Counted from the stretch's first letter, positions 8,431 to 18,084 are shown. The stretch: 64,000 bases of DNA from Flavobacteriaceae bacterium F08102 (GCA_023015935.1 JALKAY010000001.1:186874-250873), one strand, 5' to 3'. Translations and numbers: made by a program. The notes: generated from the letters alone by a model not told the origin.

Positions 8431-11400
8431 TTAAATTTTTCCTGTTATACGTAAAATATCTCCAAAAACACCTCGTGCCGTTACCTCAGCTCCTGCCCCA
8501 GCCCCTTGAATTACAATAGGACGATCGCCATACGACTCAGTATAAATCTCAAATATAGAATCGCTTCCTTTAACCTGTCCAATAGGACTATCTGCGGGTA
8601 CAGAGCACAATTTAACTTCCATTATCGCACCATCCTCTCTAGATAAATCACCGTGTAAATCACCGATATATCGCAAAACACACCCCTCTTCTTGCGCTTC
8701 TTTTATGGCTTCATAATGTGCGTCTAATGCCTCTAAATTTGACGTAAATTCATCCGCCGACAAATCACGTAAAGCAACCGGAATTAGGTTGTCAATATCA
8801 ATATCTACAAGTTCATTTTTTAAGTCCAACTCTCTCGCCAAGATTAGCAATTTTCTGGCAACATCATTTCCACAAAGATCCTCTCTAGGGTCTGGTTCCG
8901 TATATCCAGCTTCCATCGCCTCGCTAAGAATTTCACTAAAAGCTTGATCTTTTACAGAAAAATGATTGAACAAAAAGCTAAGTGATCCAGAGAATACACC
9001 TCGGATTCTCGTAATATTTTCACCAGAAAGATGCAAGAGTTTTATCGTATCTATTAAGGGCAACCCAGCACCTACATTGGTCTCATACAAGTATTTCTTT
9101 TTGTGTAAACTGAGTTTTTCTCTCAAGTTATCATAAAAATCAATTCCGATTGTATTGGCAATTTTATTTGAAGACACCAGATCAAATCCATGTTCAACCA
9201 AGGTTGTATAAGCTTGAACAAATTCTTGGCTAGCGGTATTATCTACAGCGACGAGATTTTCCAAATGATGATCGCTTGCAAATTCGATAATTTGGTCTAA
9301 GGTATACGGTTGTCCCTGTTCTGCTAATTCTTTTTTCCATTCTTGATCAATTCCACGTGCTTTTAACAACACTTTTCTAGAATTAGCAACGGCAAATACA
9401 TTGAGCTTTATTCCTTTTCTCTTTTCTATTTCAGGAGCTGAAGCAATCATTTGATCTAGAAGTGTTCCACCAACCAATCCATGTCCAAAGATTGCAATAT
9501 TAATATGCTTAGCAATGCCAAAAATTTCACTGTGGATTACATTTATCGCTTTGAGCAAATCAGATTTTCGCAAAACGATACTCACATTCTTACCGGTAAT
9601 GGTGTTATTAAATAACAGTGGAATAATTTGATTTTCAATTAAGGCAGAATACGGCTTATGAAATTCACTAAGATCTAATCCGACCATCGAAATTGCCGCT
9701 AATTGATCAACTACTGATATTTTATGTACATCATGTGTATAAAAGTCTTGTTCAAATTCACGGTGCAACGCTTTAATCGCTTTTTCTGCTTGATCAGCAT
9801 CAACGATGAGTCCAATACCTCGCTCAGACGAGCCTTGAGAAATAATACTCACGCTAATATCCTGAATACTGAGTGCTTTAAAAATACGTGCATCAACACC
9901 ACTTTTCCCTAAGAGACCTCTTCCTTCAAAATTTATCAGACTAATTCTATCAAGTACTGATAGTGATTTCACCCCCTTTACAGAAGGGTTTGCTGTAATA
10001 AGAGTCCCTTTATCTTCTGGGTTAAAGGTATTTAAAATCCGAAGATTGATATTTTTTTCTATGAGTGGAATAATGGTTTTAGCATGTAAAACATTGGTCC
10101 CAAAATTGGCTAATTCATTGGCTTCTTCAAAAGACAATTCAGTGATTTTTTTGGCATCAGATACCCAATCTGGATTGGCGGTATAAATTCCATTTACATG
10201 AGTATAATTTTGTAATTCTACCGCGTTTAAATAATTCGCCAACAAAGAAGCTGTATAGTTACTTCCATTTCGCCCTAGGGTTGTCGTTTCATTTTGTTCA
10301 TTTGATCCGATAAATCCGGTAACTATAGCCAAATGTTCTAATCCTCCTAAAACCTCAATTGCATTTGCTTTAGACAACGTATTTATCGGCTGAGCGTTTC
10401 CAAAATTTTCATCGGTTTTGATCAAATTTCGCGCATCAATTGCCTCAGCATTAATCCCCTTTTTCTTTAAGGCATGAACTAAGAATTTGGCAGAGAGTAA
10501 TTCGCCTTGTGCTAAGAGTTGATCTTTAATCTTTTTACCACAATCTTTCAGCAAGGCAATTCCAGACAGCAATTTATCGATGACCGCAAATTCTTGTTCA
10601 AAATCCAAATCGGTAAAGTCGGCAAATTGATATTTTTTAAGTGCTTCTAATGCTACGGTATAATCCTCCCCTCTTTGTGCCAATTCTGCTAAATCTACTA
10701 GTTGATCAGTGGTATTTCCACGTGCAGAAACCACCACAATCATTCTTTCATTAGCCTGAATTTTCTCTTCTAAAATTTGTACTACGCGTTCAATACCCTT
10801 TCCATTAGCCAATGATTTACCTCCAAATTTAATCACATTCAAATGTCGATTTGCCTGTGGCTTAAAAATTGGGGTAACGATTTTTTCTAGCTGATCAAAT
10901 TCAATTAAAAAAGCATCGTGACCATGTACAGAATTGATTTCCTCATAACTAATATTTGGATGTGTTAGACTCATAATTCGTTGAGTTTCTCGATTTTCTT
11001 CTGCTGTAAAAAACAAATCAGAATCAACCGCTATAATGTGGATATTAGATTTTATTTTCGCCAACACATCGCCATCTCGTCCCTTCGTTACATCAATCGT
11101 TTTCAACAATTGATTCATGAGTTTATAAGCAGATAATTGAAATCGTTCTTCTAATTTATTCCCATGATGTAATAACCAACTCTCTACATTAAAGATATCC
11201 GCATCTGTATTCATTGAACGTTGAAATCGCTCCTTAAAAGAGGCAGGGGTACGATAACACAACATAGCATGCATACGAGCATCGTGTAAAGGTTTAGAGG
11301 AATTGGTTAAAAATTGTTCCTGAATCTGGCAGTTTGCAATCAACCAATCAGTCGCTTTCCAATCTGATGCCACCGGAATGAGATGTTCACAAAGGTCTGG

Positions 11401-11811
11401 TTCCATGACAGCCATTTCCCAAGCAATTCCACCACCAAGAGACCCGCCAATCATCGCAAAGAGTCGATGAACATTTAAGGCTTGGAGACCCTTTAAAAAA
11501 ATAGCTGCAATGTCTCGGGCTACAAAATCTTTATAGTTTTCTAAGAGAAATCCATCATAGCCGTTACCTGGAATATTAAAGGCTAAAACAGTATACGTAT
11601 TTGTATCAATTACTTTTCCTTCTCCTACGAGGTCGGTCCACCACCCCCCTTCACCTGCTACATTACTATTTCCTGTCAAGGCGTGATTAACTAGCACTAT
11701 AGGGGCTGTATGCAAAGGTTTTCCAAACAGCTGGTATGACAATGAAAGGTCTACAACAGTTCCATTCAGCGTTTGATATTGGTCAATTTTTAAAAATTCT
11801 AATTTGCTCAT
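8431..11811 (-). CDS. thrA: Fused homoserine O-acetyltransferase / aspartokinase / homoserine dehydrogenase
   Basis: A 1126-residue, three-module enzyme. Residues 1-320 are a MetX-like alpha/beta hydrolase: oxyanion region NHALTGNS, nucleophile Ser124 in GGSLGGG, Asp in AVDSDLFF (about 263-265), His298 in GHDAFL. Residues 323-765 are aspartokinase: KFGGKS (326-333), GRNGSNYTAS (513-522) and ACT regulatory repeats. Residues 768-1126 are homoserine dehydrogenase with the nucleotide-binding motif IFGHGLVGG. It would catalyse the first and third steps from aspartate to homoserine and then homoserine activation. I start at the ATG at 11811 (MSKLEFLK); a TTG 39 bp upstream is unlikely. The fusion is seen in other flavobacteria. 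Confidence 0.95.
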   Translation of the reverse strand: MSKLEFLKIDQYQTLNGTVVDLSLSYQLFGKPLHTAPIVLVNHALTGNSNVAGEGGWWTDLVGEGKVIDTNTYTVLAFNIPGNGYDGFLLENYKDFVARDIAAIFLKGLQALNVHRLFAMIGGSLGGGIAWEMAVMEPDLCEHLIPVASDWKATDWLIANCQIQEQFLTNSSKPLHDARMHAMLCYRTPASFKERFQRSMNTDADIFNVESWLLHHGNKLEERFQLSAYKLMNQLLKTIDVTKGRDGDVLAKIKSNIHIIAVDSDLFFTAEENRETQRIMSLTHPNISYEEINSVHGHDAFLIEFDQLEKIVTPIFKPQANRHLNVIKFGGKSLANGKGIERVVQILEEKIQANERMIVVVSARGNTTDQLVDLAELAQRGEDYTVALEALKKYQFADFTDLDFEQEFAVIDKLLSGIALLKDCGKKIKDQLLAQGELLSAKFLVHALKKKGINAEAIDARNLIKTDENFGNAQPINTLSKANAIEVLGGLEHLAIVTGFIGSNEQNETTTLGRNGSNYTASLLANYLNAVELQNYTHVNGIYTANPDWVSDAKKITELSFEEANELANFGTNVLHAKTIIPLIEKNINLRILNTFNPEDKGTLITANPSVKGVKSLSVLDRISLINFEGRGLLGKSGVDARIFKALSIQDISVSIISQGSSERGIGLIVDADQAEKAIKALHREFEQDFYTHDVHKISVVDQLAAISMVGLDLSEFHKPYSALIENQIIPLLFNNTITGKNVSIVLRKSDLLKAINVIHSEIFGIAKHINIAIFGHGLVGGTLLDQMIASAPEIEKRKGIKLNVFAVANSRKVLLKARGIDQEWKKELAEQGQPYTLDQIIEFASDHHLENLVAVDNTASQEFVQAYTTLVEHGFDLVSSNKIANTIGIDFYDNLREKLSLHKKKYLYETNVGAGLPLIDTIKLLHLSGENITRIRGVFSGSLSFLFNHFSVKDQAFSEILSEAMEAGYTEPDPREDLCGNDVARKLLILARELDLKNELVDIDIDNLIPVALRDLSADEFTSNLEALDAHYEAIKEAQEEGCVLRYIGDLHGDLSREDGAIMEVKLCSVPADSPIGQVKGSDSIFEIYTESYGDRPIVIQGAGAGAEVTARGVFGDILRITGKI

Positions 11812-11903
11812 TAAATAAATGTATACGAAAGGTTGACAATTTTTTGACAAATTTTACCGAAGCGATCTAGCCGAAAAAAGCTAGACCACCTCACTAAAAT
11901 GAA

Positions 11904-13196
11904 TTATACATTTTGTGCTTTTTTAACAGCGGCAAATGCTTTTTTTAAGTCTGCTTTAAGATCAGCTAAATCTTCTAATCCAACTGATAAGCGAATTAAA
12001 TCTGATGAGACTCCAGTAGCTGCTTGATCAGCAGCAGAGAGTTGTTGATGTGTTGTACTTGCTGGATGAATAATTAACGATTTTGTATCTCCAATATTCG
12101 CGAGTAGTGAAAAATATGACGTATTATCAGCGATTGTTTTCGCAGCCTCAAAACCACCTTTAGCACCAAAAGTAACTAAACCACTCTGTCCTTCTGGTAA
12201 ATATTTCTGTACAAGATTATAATCAGGATGATCTTTCAAGCCTGGGTAATTAACCCATGCTACTTCATCTTGTTCTTGCAACCATTGGGCTAAAGCGAGT
12301 GCATTTTCGCTGTGTTTTTTGATTCGAATAGGTAACGTTTCTAAACCTTGAATAATTTGAAAAGCATTAAAAGGGCTCAAAGCAGCGCCATAATCACGCA
12401 GACCTTCAATACGTACTTTAGCAATAAATGCCGACTTTCCAAGTGCTTCATGGTAAACTAATCCGTGATACCCAGCTGAAGGCTCTGTAAATTCTGTAAA
12501 CTTACCATTAGACCAATCAAAATTACCTGCATCAATGATCACTCCTCCTAAGGATGTACCATTTCCATTAATGTATTTTGTCAAAGAATGAATAACGATA
12601 TCTGCACCGTACTCTATCGGATTCAATAAGATAGGCGTTGCAATGGTATTATCAACAATAAATGGAATTTTAGCCTTTTTAGCCTGTTCAGAAATTAAGG
12701 ATAAATCAAGTACATCTAATTTTGGATTTCCTAATGATTCTACAAAAATTGCCCGCGTATTTTCTTGGATTGCATTTGTAAATGCTTCTGGTTGACTTGC
12801 ATCGACAAAGGTAGTTGTTATCCCTAAACGCGGTAAGGTAACACTCAACAAGTTAAAAGTTCCCCCGTACAAGCTACTTGAAGCTACCAAATGATCTCCT
12901 GCGCGAAGCAAGGTTAAAAGGGCCGTACTGATTGCTGCGGCACCCGAAGCAGTAACAACCGCTCCAATTCCTCCTTCCAATTCAGCTAATCTCTTTTCGA
13001 GAATGTCATTGGTGGGATTATTGAGTCGGGTATAAATAAACCCCGGTTCAGATAGGTTAAACCTATTCGCTGCCTGTTCTGAATTAGCAAAAACATAACT
13101 AGAAGATTGATAAATAGGAACAGCTCTTGTTCCTGCTGTGGTTGTCACATCGTGACCTGCATGCAACGCTTTGGTTGCCAAATTTTTTGTACTCAT
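11904..13196 (-). CDS. metY: O-acetylhomoserine sulfhydrylase
   Basis: A 430-residue PLP enzyme that joins O-acetylhomoserine with sulfide to give homocysteine. The N-terminus TKALHAGHDVTTTAGTRAVP, the motif YTRLNNPTND and the extra length compared with the 396-residue paralogue nearby all fit the MetY branch. The PLP-lysine is Lys207 in SLTKYINGNG. It is the first gene of the minus-strand operon behind a SAM-I riboswitch (13311-13435), 92 bp upstream of the metX-thrA fusion, which supplies its substrate. ATG at 13196. Confidence 0.95.
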   Translation of the reverse strand: MSTKNLATKALHAGHDVTTTAGTRAVPIYQSSSYVFANSEQAANRFNLSEPGFIYTRLNNPTNDILEKRLAELEGGIGAVVTASGAAAISTALLTLLRAGDHLVASSSLYGGTFNLLSVTLPRLGITTTFVDASQPEAFTNAIQENTRAIFVESLGNPKLDVLDLSLISEQAKKAKIPFIVDNTIATPILLNPIEYGADIVIHSLTKYINGNGTSLGGVIIDAGNFDWSNGKFTEFTEPSAGYHGLVYHEALGKSAFIAKVRIEGLRDYGAALSPFNAFQIIQGLETLPIRIKKHSENALALAQWLQEQDEVAWVNYPGLKDHPDYNLVQKYLPEGQSGLVTFGAKGGFEAAKTIADNTSYFSLLANIGDTKSLIIHPASTTHQQLSAADQAATGVSSDLIRLSVGLEDLADLKADLKKAFAAVKKAQNV

Positions 13197-13282
13197 TTTC
13201 TTTACTTTTTAGTAATTAATAAAAAAGCCAAATGCACTGTAAACAGCGTACTTACAAGAAAAAAGTTATTAAGAGAAACATA

Positions 13283-13306
13283 AAAATTACCAGAAAGTAA
13301 TTTTTT
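13283..13306 (-). terminator. Possible expression-platform hairpin of the metY riboswitch
   Basis: Just after P1 of the aptamer the minus strand has AAAAATTAC, loop TTTCTG, then GTAATTTTT. The 9-bp stem is A/T-rich with a single G-C pair and followed by ATGTTTCT, so it is a weak terminator at best. Its position right after P1 is where a SAM-I platform should be. Confidence 0.35.
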
Positions 13307-13310
13307 TGTG

Positions 13311-13435
13311 TTATCTATCCAGAACGTACATAAATACGTTCATAAGGTAGAATGTAGCACCTTCTTCTTCCTAAGAGTCGGTAAAAGGGTTGCTAAGGCT
13401 TCACTGGGTCTAATCCCTCAGCCTTTCTTGATAAC
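13311..13435 (-). promoter_or_regulatory. SAM-I riboswitch controlling metY-thrA-metZ
   Basis: On the minus strand GTTATCAAGAAAGGCTGAGG, GATTAGACCC, AGTGAAGCC, TTAGCAACCC and AAGGTGCTACATTCTACC are followed by a 9-bp arm hairpin (GAACGTA ... TACGTTC) and GGATAGATAAC. The outer GTTATC/GATAAC pair closes P1. The core is nearly identical to the element at 7021-7129. It lies 114 bp upstream of metY. Confidence 0.96.
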
Positions 13436-13464
13436 AATTTCAATAAGTGATTGAACTTAGGCTG

Positions 13465-13497
13465 CAAATATTGTGAAAGAAAACGTTAATATGCAAA
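13465..13497 (-). promoter_or_regulatory. Promoter of the metY operon
   Basis: TTTG (13497-13494), 21 bp, AATATTTG (13472-13465) on the minus strand is one base off the TAnnTTTG consensus. It is about 30 bp upstream of the riboswitch, which places the start of transcription just before the aptamer. Confidence 0.65.
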
Positions 13498-13814
13498 TTT
13501 ATTCGAAATATTTTTTAATTCTCTCATAATTCTACCATCAAAAATCACTTTGAAAACCCCTATAATCAACCCATTAATACGACCTTTATTTTATTAGATA
13601 AAATGTTTATGCATCCCCTTTTAGCGAAAATAAATTTCGTATTACGGATTCTACCTCCTATAATTGAGTGAAGGTATTGCAGGGGCAATGACTTCCAAAA
13701 TCTAAGAAAACACCACGATCGATTTAAAGGGGTTCAAACTACGTCAAAGTTGGTTCCTACATCGACTGGTTTGATGTACTTGAAACTACCTACTCACAAA
13801 TTATCCGCTTTTAT
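13498..13814. other. Gene-free stretch between metY and metK promoters
   Basis: No frame of useful length with family resemblance and no RNA gene was found here. The sequence is AT-rich on both strands. A short plus-strand frame near 13735-13800 looks slightly protease-like but is very short and is not claimed. Confidence 0.5.
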
Positions 13815-13837
13815 TTTTTCTACGTTAATAATAAGTG

Positions 13838-13845
13838 TACTTTTG
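13838..13845 (+). promoter_or_regulatory. -7 box of metK
   Basis: TACTTTTG matches TAnnTTTG. The upstream -33 region is T-rich (around 13812-13819) without a clean TTTG. Transcription from here would give a leader of about 125 nt that contains the nested inverted repeats at 13865-13959. Confidence 0.55.
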
Positions 13846-13864
13846 TCGCGTTAAAATTGAGGAA

Positions 13865-13959
13865 AAATTTGAACTGATTGCAACCTCATTAGCTGAATTG
13901 ACAGTTAAAAAAATGCTAAAGCAGTACAACTACTCCTTTAGCCTTTTGCAATCAAATTT
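13865..13959 (+). ncRNA. Candidate structured leader RNA of metK
   Basis: A closing stem TGATTGCAA (13875-13883) / TTGCAATCA (13946-13954), extendable by AAATT (13865-13869) / AATTT (13955-13959), encloses two compatible hairpins: TTAGCTG/CAGTTAA with one G-U pair, and GCTAAAG (13915-13921) / CTTTAGC (13936-13942). Together they make a three-way junction ending 19 bp before the metK ATG. It has no SAM-I core and I do not recognise a known class. The base pairing is seen directly; the regulatory role is inferred from its position. Confidence 0.4.
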
Positions 13960-13977
13960 AAAACTTAAATCCATTAT

Positions 13978-15231
13978 ATGGCCTATTTATTTACGTCTGA
14001 AAGTGTCTCTGAAGGACATCCAGACAAGATAGCGGATCAAATATCTGACGCGTTAATTGACAACTTTTTAGCCTTTGACCCCGAGTCAAAAGTAGCATGT
14101 GAAACCTTAGTAACCACTGGACAAGTTTTTTTGGCTGGTGAAGTAAAATCGAGTACATACCTCGATGTTCAAAAAATTACGAGAGAAGTCATTAATAAAA
14201 TTGGATATACCAAAAGCGCCTATATGTTTGACGGAAACTCTTGTGGTGTCATATCTGCTATTCACGAACAATCACCAGATATTAATCGTGGAGTAGATAG
14301 AGCTACAAAAGAAGAGCAAGGAGCTGGAGACCAAGGAATGATGTTTGGATATGCGACCAACGAAACAGAAAATTACATGCCGTTGGCCTTAGACTTATCA
14401 CATCTAATCCTAAAAGAATTAGCAGCTCTTAGACGTGAAAATGACGCGATTACTTATTTACGTCCAGATGCAAAGAGTCAAGTCACCATTGAATATAGCG
14501 ACGACAATGTACCGCAACGTATTGAAGCCATTGTTATTTCAACACAACACGATGATTTTGCAAGTGATGAAGTTATGTTGGCCACCATCCGAAAAGACTT
14601 AATCAATATTCTGATTCCAAGGGTTAAATCCAAATTACCTACAGAAATTGCTAATTTGTTTGATGATAACATTAAGTATCACATCAATCCTACCGGAAAA
14701 TTTGTAATTGGTGGTCCTCATGGAGATACTGGATTGACTGGAAGAAAAATAATTGTAGATACCTACGGTGGAAAAGGAGCTCATGGAGGGGGTGCTTTTT
14801 CAGGGAAAGACCCAAGTAAGGTAGACCGAAGTGCAGCCTATGCAACGAGACATGTAGCTAAAAACTTAGTGGCAGCTGGGGTAGCTGATGAAATATTAGT
14901 TCAAGTATCCTATGCTATCGGTGTTGTTGAACCGATGGGAATCTTTGTTGACACCTTTGGAACATCCAAGGTAAATTTAACGGATGGAGAAATTGCTAAA
15001 AAAGTATCTGAACTCTTTGACATGAGACCTGCAGCCATTGAAAGCCGCCTAAATTTACGTCAACCTATGTATCTTGAAACTGCTGCTTATGGGCATATGG
15101 GAAGAAAAAATGAAACCATTCAAAAAACGTTTCATTTACCTAATAGCGAATCAAAAACTATGAACGTTGAGTTGTTTACCTGGGAAAAATTAGACTATGT
15201 TGATAAAGTAAAAGCTGCTTTTGGTTTATAA
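13978..15231 (+). CDS. metK: S-adenosylmethionine synthetase
   Basis: A 417-residue MetK, making SAM from methionine and ATP in the cytoplasm. It starts [20 protein letters not shown], whose His is the catalytic one. Other signatures are [26 protein letters not shown], the glycine-rich [16 protein letters not shown] and a full C-terminal domain. The ATG at 13978 is the family start. It is divergent from the riboswitch-controlled methionine operons and closes the cycle by using their product. It ends before a 52-bp palindromic terminator. Confidence 0.99.
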   Translation: MAYLFTSESVSEGHPDKIADQISDALIDNFLAFDPESKVACETLVTTGQVFLAGEVKSSTYLDVQKITREVINKIGYTKSAYMFDGNSCGVISAIHEQSPDINRGVDRATKEEQGAGDQGMMFGYATNETENYMPLALDLSHLILKELAALRRENDAITYLRPDAKSQVTIEYSDDNVPQRIEAIVISTQHDDFASDEVMLATIRKDLINILIPRVKSKLPTEIANLFDDNIKYHINPTGKFVIGGPHGDTGLTGRKIIVDTYGGKGAHGGGAFSGKDPSKVDRSAAYATRHVAKNLVAAGVADEILVQVSYAIGVVEPMGIFVDTFGTSKVNLTDGEIAKKVSELFDMRPAAIESRLNLRQPMYLETAAYGHMGRKNETIQKTFHLPNSESKTMNVELFTWEKLDYVDKVKAAFGL

Positions 15232-15308
15232 GGGTGAGACTTTAATTTCTTGTACAGCGTATTTGAAAATGCTAATAAATTAGTGCCCAATTTAAATGTT
15301 TAATTTGG

Positions 15309-15360
15309 TCATTTTACATAAAAAATCCCGCCATATGGCGGGATTTTTTATGTAAAATGA
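15309..15360. terminator. Bidirectional terminator, perfect 52-bp palindrome
   Basis: Two 26-base arms, the left containing AAAAAATCCCGCCAT and the right ATGGCGGGATTTTTT, match with no mismatch and no loop gap. It has a GC-rich core and A/T runs on each side, so it can stop transcription from both metK and the convergent outer-membrane gene. Confidence 0.95.
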
Positions 15361-15372
15361 TAGAGGGTTCAA

Positions 15373-18084
15373 CTAGATGGTATACCTAACTCTAAGTGTT
15401 ACAAATCGAGGCTGGATAAAATTCTCGGTAAAACTCACAAAATAGGTTCCAATACTTGTATTAGATTCCGTTCCAGCATTTAATAAGTTTGATCCTTTTA
15501 ATTCTAATTCCCATTTACTATCCTGATCTTTTCGATATGCTAAAGAAGCGTCTAATGAACGATAAATATTCAACGTTTCCGTTTCATTCTTGGTTAGATT
15601 ATATGAAAAATTAGACCTAAACGTAAACGCTTTAAAAATTAACGCATCAAAATTTATTCGCGGAGAGTGGGTATAAAATTTAGTTCTTCTATTCCCTTGA
15701 TCAGAATCTTGAATTGAATACCTATAAGATAAATCGAAATTTGGTGCCGTTAAAAAGTTTGTATTTACACCAATATTATATCCATACGTATAATTTTCAT
15801 TAAATGAAGTATTATTATTAATGATTTGATTAAACTTATTGTAACTTAAGTTCCCACCTAACGAAGCTCTTAATTTTCCAAAGGCACGTTGAAAACGACC
15901 ATTTGCACTTGCACTTTCATCAGAAAAATCAGAATTGAATGGTGCACTAATTCTCACAACGCTACCTGGGGCAAATTGTGCAGAATTTCTAATTTGATTA
16001 ATATTTTTACTATACGAAAGACTACCATTCATATTTGTATAATTGAACATATTAAAGCTTCGATAGTTCAGAGAAACATTGTGACGCAAAGAACTTTCTA
16101 AGTCAGGTAAACCTACAGAATACGAATTATAGCGATTCAACATTAGTCCTTGTGCTATTTTAGTAACGTCTGTAAATTGGGTGCTCATAACGTAATTGAC
16201 TGTAATACTCTCACTTTTTTTCAAGTCAATACGCGCATTAAATTTAGGCAAAACTCTAAAGAAATTATCTTTGTAATTTCCGGTGAGCTGATCACTTTTG
16301 GTACCATACGCATGGGCTGAAAATCCAGGAGAAACAGTGAATATTCCAGATTTAAATCGGTATTCAAACCCTAAATAACTATCAGAAAATGTATAATCTA
16401 CCTCATTACCATTCGCTTGATTGATGATGGTTGATACAGGATCAAATCGTGATCCATTATCAAGAAATTGAAAAATATCAGAATCAAATTTTTGATTGCT
16501 ATACACTAAACCAAGGGTCAGGTTTATATTACTTTTTGGGCTTAAGATATTCCAATAATCGAGTTTGGCATCTAACTGGTTTGACTTAATTCGCTTTTCT
16601 TGATTAATGTTATAGGTATTTTGAGCCGTATCAAACCCAATATCTTCTGCCGTTTCATCAAAGGTCGGATCCGAAAAAATTGCATTATAAAAAGGATCTT
16701 CATCCTGCAATAAATGTTGACCAGAGAAAGCGAAAATATTTCGATCATCTAGGGTATAGTAGTAATTTAAATTTTGATTTATACTATACGGTTCAGAACC
16801 TTCTAATTCTCCAACATTCCCACTGACACTTGAAAACACATTTTGGTCTTGTTGTTCAGTTGAAACTCTCCCAACAATTTGATAATCCAATTGATTGCTC
16901 GTATTAGGGACATATTTTGTTTTAAATTTAACCATCGCCAAATCACTTGCTTGATGTGTCTTTGACTCAGTATCTTCATCTGGAAGATTTAACGAAGCAT
17001 CTGTATATTGAATTGATCTATTTTCTCTCATATCGGTTCGGTTACCAGAATAGATTCCAAACCCACTAAGGTCTAACCCTTCTTTAGGAGAGTGATTAAA
17101 GTTCATAGCGGCCAATTTAGAATTAATATTATCAACTCGATCACTTTGTGATTGTGAAAACCCAAGGGAATTACTTCCTAGATTGATGCTGGTACCACTT
17201 GATTGACTTGGGGCTCTAAATCCAGAACCGAAATTGAAATAATCTCTTCGAGTAAAGGCAACTTCTCCCATATTATTTAAATCCCCAATAAAGTTTAAAC
17301 TAGTTTTGGGACTGTAATAAAAGAGTTTTGGCTGTATTAAATACAACGGATCTTCTTGTGCCACACCACCTCCAGCAGTAACATTTCCGAACCAAAATTT
17401 ATCTTTACCTTGTTTTAATTTAATATTAATGGCGACATTATCTTGATTGTTTTGAACACTTCTCAATTGACCAACTTCTGTAAAGTTCTTTAAAACTTCA
17501 ATCTTATCAACGGCATTTGAAGGAATATTCTGAGTCCCTAATTTAGTATCACCATCAAAGAAATTTTTTCCATTTACCATTAATTTGCTAACGGCCTTTC
17601 CTTCAACTTCAATTTGACCCAAATCATTAATTTCTACCCCTGGTAATTTTTTTAAAATATCTTCCAATTTACGTTCAGTTCCACTTTTAAAAGAATCTGC
17701 ATTGTAAATCATGGTATCTCCTTTTATGATTATTGGCATCTCATAAGTCAACTCAATTTCATCTAAAGAAACATCCTCTTTTAATATAAAATCGCGGTCA
17801 ATATCAACATCTTTCGTGTTAATAATAACATCCGCGGTGGTAAATCCTATATAACTTACTTGAATCTTATAATTTGTATTGGGTTTTAAATTTAATTTAT
17901 AACGCCCTTTATCATTGGTAATCCCATAGGAATCTAACGCTTTGGTTTCCTGATTTATCGCAACTACATTTGCCAATTCAAGCGGTTCACCAACCGTATC
18001 TTTGACAACTCCTTCAAGTTTTAATTGAGCAAAAGAAGTACCTACTACTACCATACAAAGTAGCGTAAAAATTAATTTTTTCAT
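15373..18084 (-). CDS. Outer-membrane beta-barrel protein, TonB-receptor-like
   Basis: A 903-residue protein with a signal peptide ending TSFAQ. Residues about 22-105 form a carboxypeptidase-regulatory-like fold (LEGVVKDTVGEPLELANVV ... GRYKLNLKPN). A plug-like segment follows (DILKKLPGVEINDLGQIEVE ... NAVDKIEVLKNF), then about 680 residues of alternating aromatic strands ending in the short barrel tail RFVTLRVRYTI. This is the flavobacterial outer-membrane beta-barrel family related to TonB-dependent receptors, with no SusD partner. Two GLPGLI genes lie directly upstream in the same direction (53-bp gap). The substrate is unknown. Confidence 0.88.
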   Translation of the reverse strand: MKKLIFTLLCMVVVGTSFAQLKLEGVVKDTVGEPLELANVVAINQETKALDSYGITNDKGRYKLNLKPNTNYKIQVSYIGFTTADVIINTKDVDIDRDFILKEDVSLDEIELTYEMPIIIKGDTMIYNADSFKSGTERKLEDILKKLPGVEINDLGQIEVEGKAVSKLMVNGKNFFDGDTKLGTQNIPSNAVDKIEVLKNFTEVGQLRSVQNNQDNVAINIKLKQGKDKFWFGNVTAGGGVAQEDPLYLIQPKLFYYSPKTSLNFIGDLNNMGEVAFTRRDYFNFGSGFRAPSQSSGTSINLGSNSLGFSQSQSDRVDNINSKLAAMNFNHSPKEGLDLSGFGIYSGNRTDMRENRSIQYTDASLNLPDEDTESKTHQASDLAMVKFKTKYVPNTSNQLDYQIVGRVSTEQQDQNVFSSVSGNVGELEGSEPYSINQNLNYYYTLDDRNIFAFSGQHLLQDEDPFYNAIFSDPTFDETAEDIGFDTAQNTYNINQEKRIKSNQLDAKLDYWNILSPKSNINLTLGLVYSNQKFDSDIFQFLDNGSRFDPVSTIINQANGNEVDYTFSDSYLGFEYRFKSGIFTVSPGFSAHAYGTKSDQLTGNYKDNFFRVLPKFNARIDLKKSESITVNYVMSTQFTDVTKIAQGLMLNRYNSYSVGLPDLESSLRHNVSLNYRSFNMFNYTNMNGSLSYSKNINQIRNSAQFAPGSVVRISAPFNSDFSDESASANGRFQRAFGKLRASLGGNLSYNKFNQIINNNTSFNENYTYGYNIGVNTNFLTAPNFDLSYRYSIQDSDQGNRRTKFYTHSPRINFDALIFKAFTFRSNFSYNLTKNETETLNIYRSLDASLAYRKDQDSKWELELKGSNLLNAGTESNTSIGTYFVSFTENFIQPRFVTLRVRYTI

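Noticed and set aside
13735-13800. A plus-strand frame with NYVKVGSYIDWF, resembling the C-terminal end of trypsin-like proteases.
   Set aside because: Only about 20 residues look similar, a stop lies just upstream in frame, and no GDSGGP or other family motif is found nearby in any frame.
13835-14032. A 65-codon frame overlapping the metK start.
   Set aside because: It runs through the candidate leader structure and into metK in the wrong frame; metK with its standard N-terminus is clearly the real gene.
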